A stretch of 6,918 bases of DNA from an uncultured Clostridia bacterium (GTDB lineage: Bacteria > Bacillota > Clostridia > Oscillospirales > Ruminococcaceae): positions 1 through 6,918 of the forward strand of contig CANRPG010000103.1 in the NCBI GenBank assembly GCA_947632425.1, in the 5' to 3' direction. Below are positions 6,037-6,918 of the stretch, one piece after another; position 1 is the first letter of the stretch, and every line of letters starts with the position of its first letter. The notes beneath the pieces were generated by a model, which was given only the letters and a program-made list of their open reading frames with translations, was not told where the DNA came from and made no database searches. Made by a program: the position numbers and the translations under genes.

Positions 6037-6068
6037 AGGGAGACAACCGCTTAGTCTAAGCCGGTGCT
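6037..6068 (+). repeat. 3' arm of the 32-bp long-range complementarity
   Basis: An uninterrupted segment of the peptide mRNA's 3' UTR, complementary to the 5' arm at 5823-5861. It overlaps the mRNA terminator hairpin, so the local hairpin and the end-to-end helix are alternatives. The antisense RNA is perfectly complementary to this same segment, so it carries a near-copy of the mRNA's own 5' arm. Confidence 0.85.
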
Positions 6069-6075
6069 CCTTTTT
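6039..6075 (+). terminator. Intrinsic terminator of the small-peptide mRNA
   Basis: GGAG (6039-6042) pairs with CTCC (6067-6070), and GCTTA (6049-6053) pairs with TAAGC (6057-6061) around a small loop. Further pairs and small bulges lie between, and TTTTT (6071-6075) follows. It gives an mRNA of about 250 nt. Confidence 0.75.
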
Positions 6076-6083
6076 CTATTTAT

Positions 6084-6112
6084 ATTATACACCAAAGAAA
6101 TTTATTTGTCAA
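6084..6112 (-). promoter_or_regulatory. Perfect-consensus promoter of the antisense RNA
   Basis: On the minus strand, TTGACA (plus-strand TGTCAA, 6107-6112), a 17-bp spacer and TATAAT (plus-strand ATTATA, 6084-6089). Both hexamers and the spacing are ideal. There is no coding sequence of its own downstream on this strand before the terminator, which is what one expects for an antisense RNA gene. Confidence 0.87.
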
Positions 6113-6123
6113 GAACTAATTTA

Positions 6124-6153
6124 TTGACAAGCCATAATAAAACGTGATATAAT
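6124..6153 (+). promoter_or_regulatory. Promoter of nadE
   Basis: TTGACA (6124-6129), an 18-bp spacer and TATAAT (6148-6153), with an extended -10 TG at 6145-6146. It would start near 6160 and give a leader of about 57 nt that is AT-rich. No clear NiaR or NrtR-type operator was recognised. Its -35 lies 11 bp from the -35 of the divergent antisense RNA promoter. Confidence 0.82.
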
Positions 6154-6216
6154 TAACGCAAGCATATATGATATAACATTCTGAAAAGGATATATAATAT
6201 TATCAAGGAGAGAATT

Positions 6217-6918
6217 ATGAAAGACGGTTTTATAAAGGTCGCGGCGTGCACGCCGAAAATAAAGGTCGCGGACGTTGACTGCAACGTATCTCAGATAAAA
6301 AAGCAGATAAAAGACTGCGCGGCAAAGGGTGTCAAACTTGCGGTATTCCCCGAGCTTTGCCTTACGGGGTACACCTGTCAGGATCTGTTCTTTCAGGACG
6401 CGCTGCTAAATAAGGCGCAGGAGGGTCTGGGCAAGATAAAAAAAGTCTCAAAAGGGCTTGACATGATGATAGCTGTGGGACTTCCCGTAAAGGCGAAAGG
6501 CAAGATATACAACTGCGCCGCCATTTTGCTTGACGGCAGGATAGAGGCGCTTATACCGAAAACGCATCTGCCCAACTACGGCGAGTTTTACGAGGCGCGC
6601 CACTTTGCTCCGTACACGGGCGACAATGAGTGGATAGACCTGCCGTTTGCGGGTGAGACAGACGTATTTATAGGACAAATGGTCTTTCAATGCAAGCAGT
6701 TGCCGCAGCTGAAGATAGGCTTTGAGATATGCGAGGACTTGTGGGTGGCTGACCCTGTATCAAACTATCTTGCAAAGGCGAGCGCGACTGTAATATGCAA
6801 CCTTTCCGCTTCAAATGAGACTATAGGCAAAGAGCAGTACCGCAGGCAGCTTGTGGCGAACCAGTCGGCGCGGCTGGCGGCAGGGTATATATACGCCTCG
6901 GCAGGGGACGGCGAAAGC
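6217..6918 (+). CDS. nadE: Glutamine-dependent NAD+ synthetase, N-terminal part (cut by window end)
   Basis: The enzyme makes NAD+ from nicotinate adenine dinucleotide, ATP and glutamine in the cytoplasm. The visible 234 residues are the nitrilase-like glutaminase domain that frees ammonia for the synthetase half beyond the window. The catalytic triad is present: Glu46 in FPELCLTGY (44-52), Lys115 in PKTHLPNYGEFYEARHF (114-130) and Cys172 in FEICEDLW (169-176). The segment ends AGDGES, typical of the long bacterial form (about 640-680 aa, as in Mycobacterium tuberculosis) and continuing with a TTD-type sequence in relatives. AAGGAG (6205-6210) sits 6 bases before the ATG. The frame is open to the last base, so nothing suggests a broken gene. 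Confidence 0.95.
   Translation, partial: MKDGFIKVAACTPKIKVADVDCNVSQIKKQIKDCAAKGVKLAVFPELCLTGYTCQDLFFQDALLNKAQEGLGKIKKVSKGLDMMIAVGLPVKAKGKIYNCAAILLDGRIEALIPKTHLPNYGEFYEARHFAPYTGDNEWIDLPFAGETDVFIGQMVFQCKQLPQLKIGFEICEDLWVADPVSNYLAKASATVICNLSASNETIGKEQYRRQLVANQSARLAAGYIYASAGDGES

Larger units (their letters stand above)
5985..6077 (-). ncRNA. Candidate antisense antitoxin RNA
   Basis: A predicted transcript of about 93 nt runs from roughly 6077 (seven bases below a perfect-consensus promoter) to the T-run of the terminator at 5986-6023. It overlaps the last codons, the stop and the whole 3' UTR of the peptide mRNA in a tail-to-tail arrangement, like RatA/TxpA and SR4/BsrG. It would fold as two stem-loops: a 5' hairpin complementary to the mRNA terminator, and the terminator hairpin with a 14-nt loop that could start pairing with the mRNA. 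The ends are predictions from promoter and terminator positions. Confidence 0.72.

Noticed and set aside
5823..6068. The inverted arms as terminal repeats of a MITE or insertion element
   Set aside because: The arms start and end at the predicted transcript boundaries, there is no obvious target-site duplication outside them, and the inside carries a well-formed gene. A small mobile cassette cannot be fully excluded.

Overview
The window reads as a low-to-mid GC Firmicute, most likely a gut or rumen Clostridia/Ruminococcaceae-type bacterium (for example the [Eubacterium] siraeum / Ruminococcus neighbourhood). The reasons are near-consensus sigma-A promoters (TTGACA / TATAAT, several with an extended -10 TG), AGGAG-type ribosome binding sites, codon use rich in ATA and AGG, LicD proteins, and a cytoplasmic GH43 xylosidase paired with an esterase. 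The genus is inferred from gene content and style; no database search was possible.

Left end (1-550): a tRNA-Arg(CCG) lacking only its first base, followed by about 470 bases without a protein gene. This stretch holds small hairpins and two modular intergenic repeat units that share their 5' and 3' ends but differ in the middle, then a probable promoter and leader for the first licD gene.

551-3464 (+): two tandem paralogous LicD-family genes (484 and 467 aa). Each has a conserved N-terminal beta-rich, jelly-roll-like domain of about 140 residues joined to a LicD transferase domain with the DDDIDVG motif. The second gene has its own strong promoter, which overlaps the stop codon of the first. 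A terminator that can work in both directions lies between this pair and the convergent minus-strand genes.

3504-5706 (-): a two-gene operon with an 8-base overlap. It encodes a cytoplasmic GH43 beta-xylosidase/arabinofuranosidase and an alpha/beta hydrolase resembling cinnamoyl/feruloyl esterases. Together they suggest intracellular trimming of imported, decorated xylo-oligosaccharides.

5753-6153: a compact regulatory cassette and the most interesting part of the window. Two back-to-back promoter pairs flank a 250-base unit that looks like a type I toxin-antitoxin locus. It has a 26-aa single-membrane-segment peptide ending in lysines, with a strong Shine-Dalgarno sequence, and a convergent antisense RNA gene (perfect-consensus promoter, own terminator) overlapping the peptide's stop codon and 3' UTR. 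The 5' end of the mRNA, starting at the predicted transcription start, is complementary over 32 base pairs to the 3' UTR, as in known type I toxin mRNAs that fold into inactive full-length forms.

Right end (6217-6918, +): the N-terminal glutaminase (nitrilase-like) half of a glutamine-dependent NAD+ synthetase (nadE), cut by the window edge, with its own promoter.
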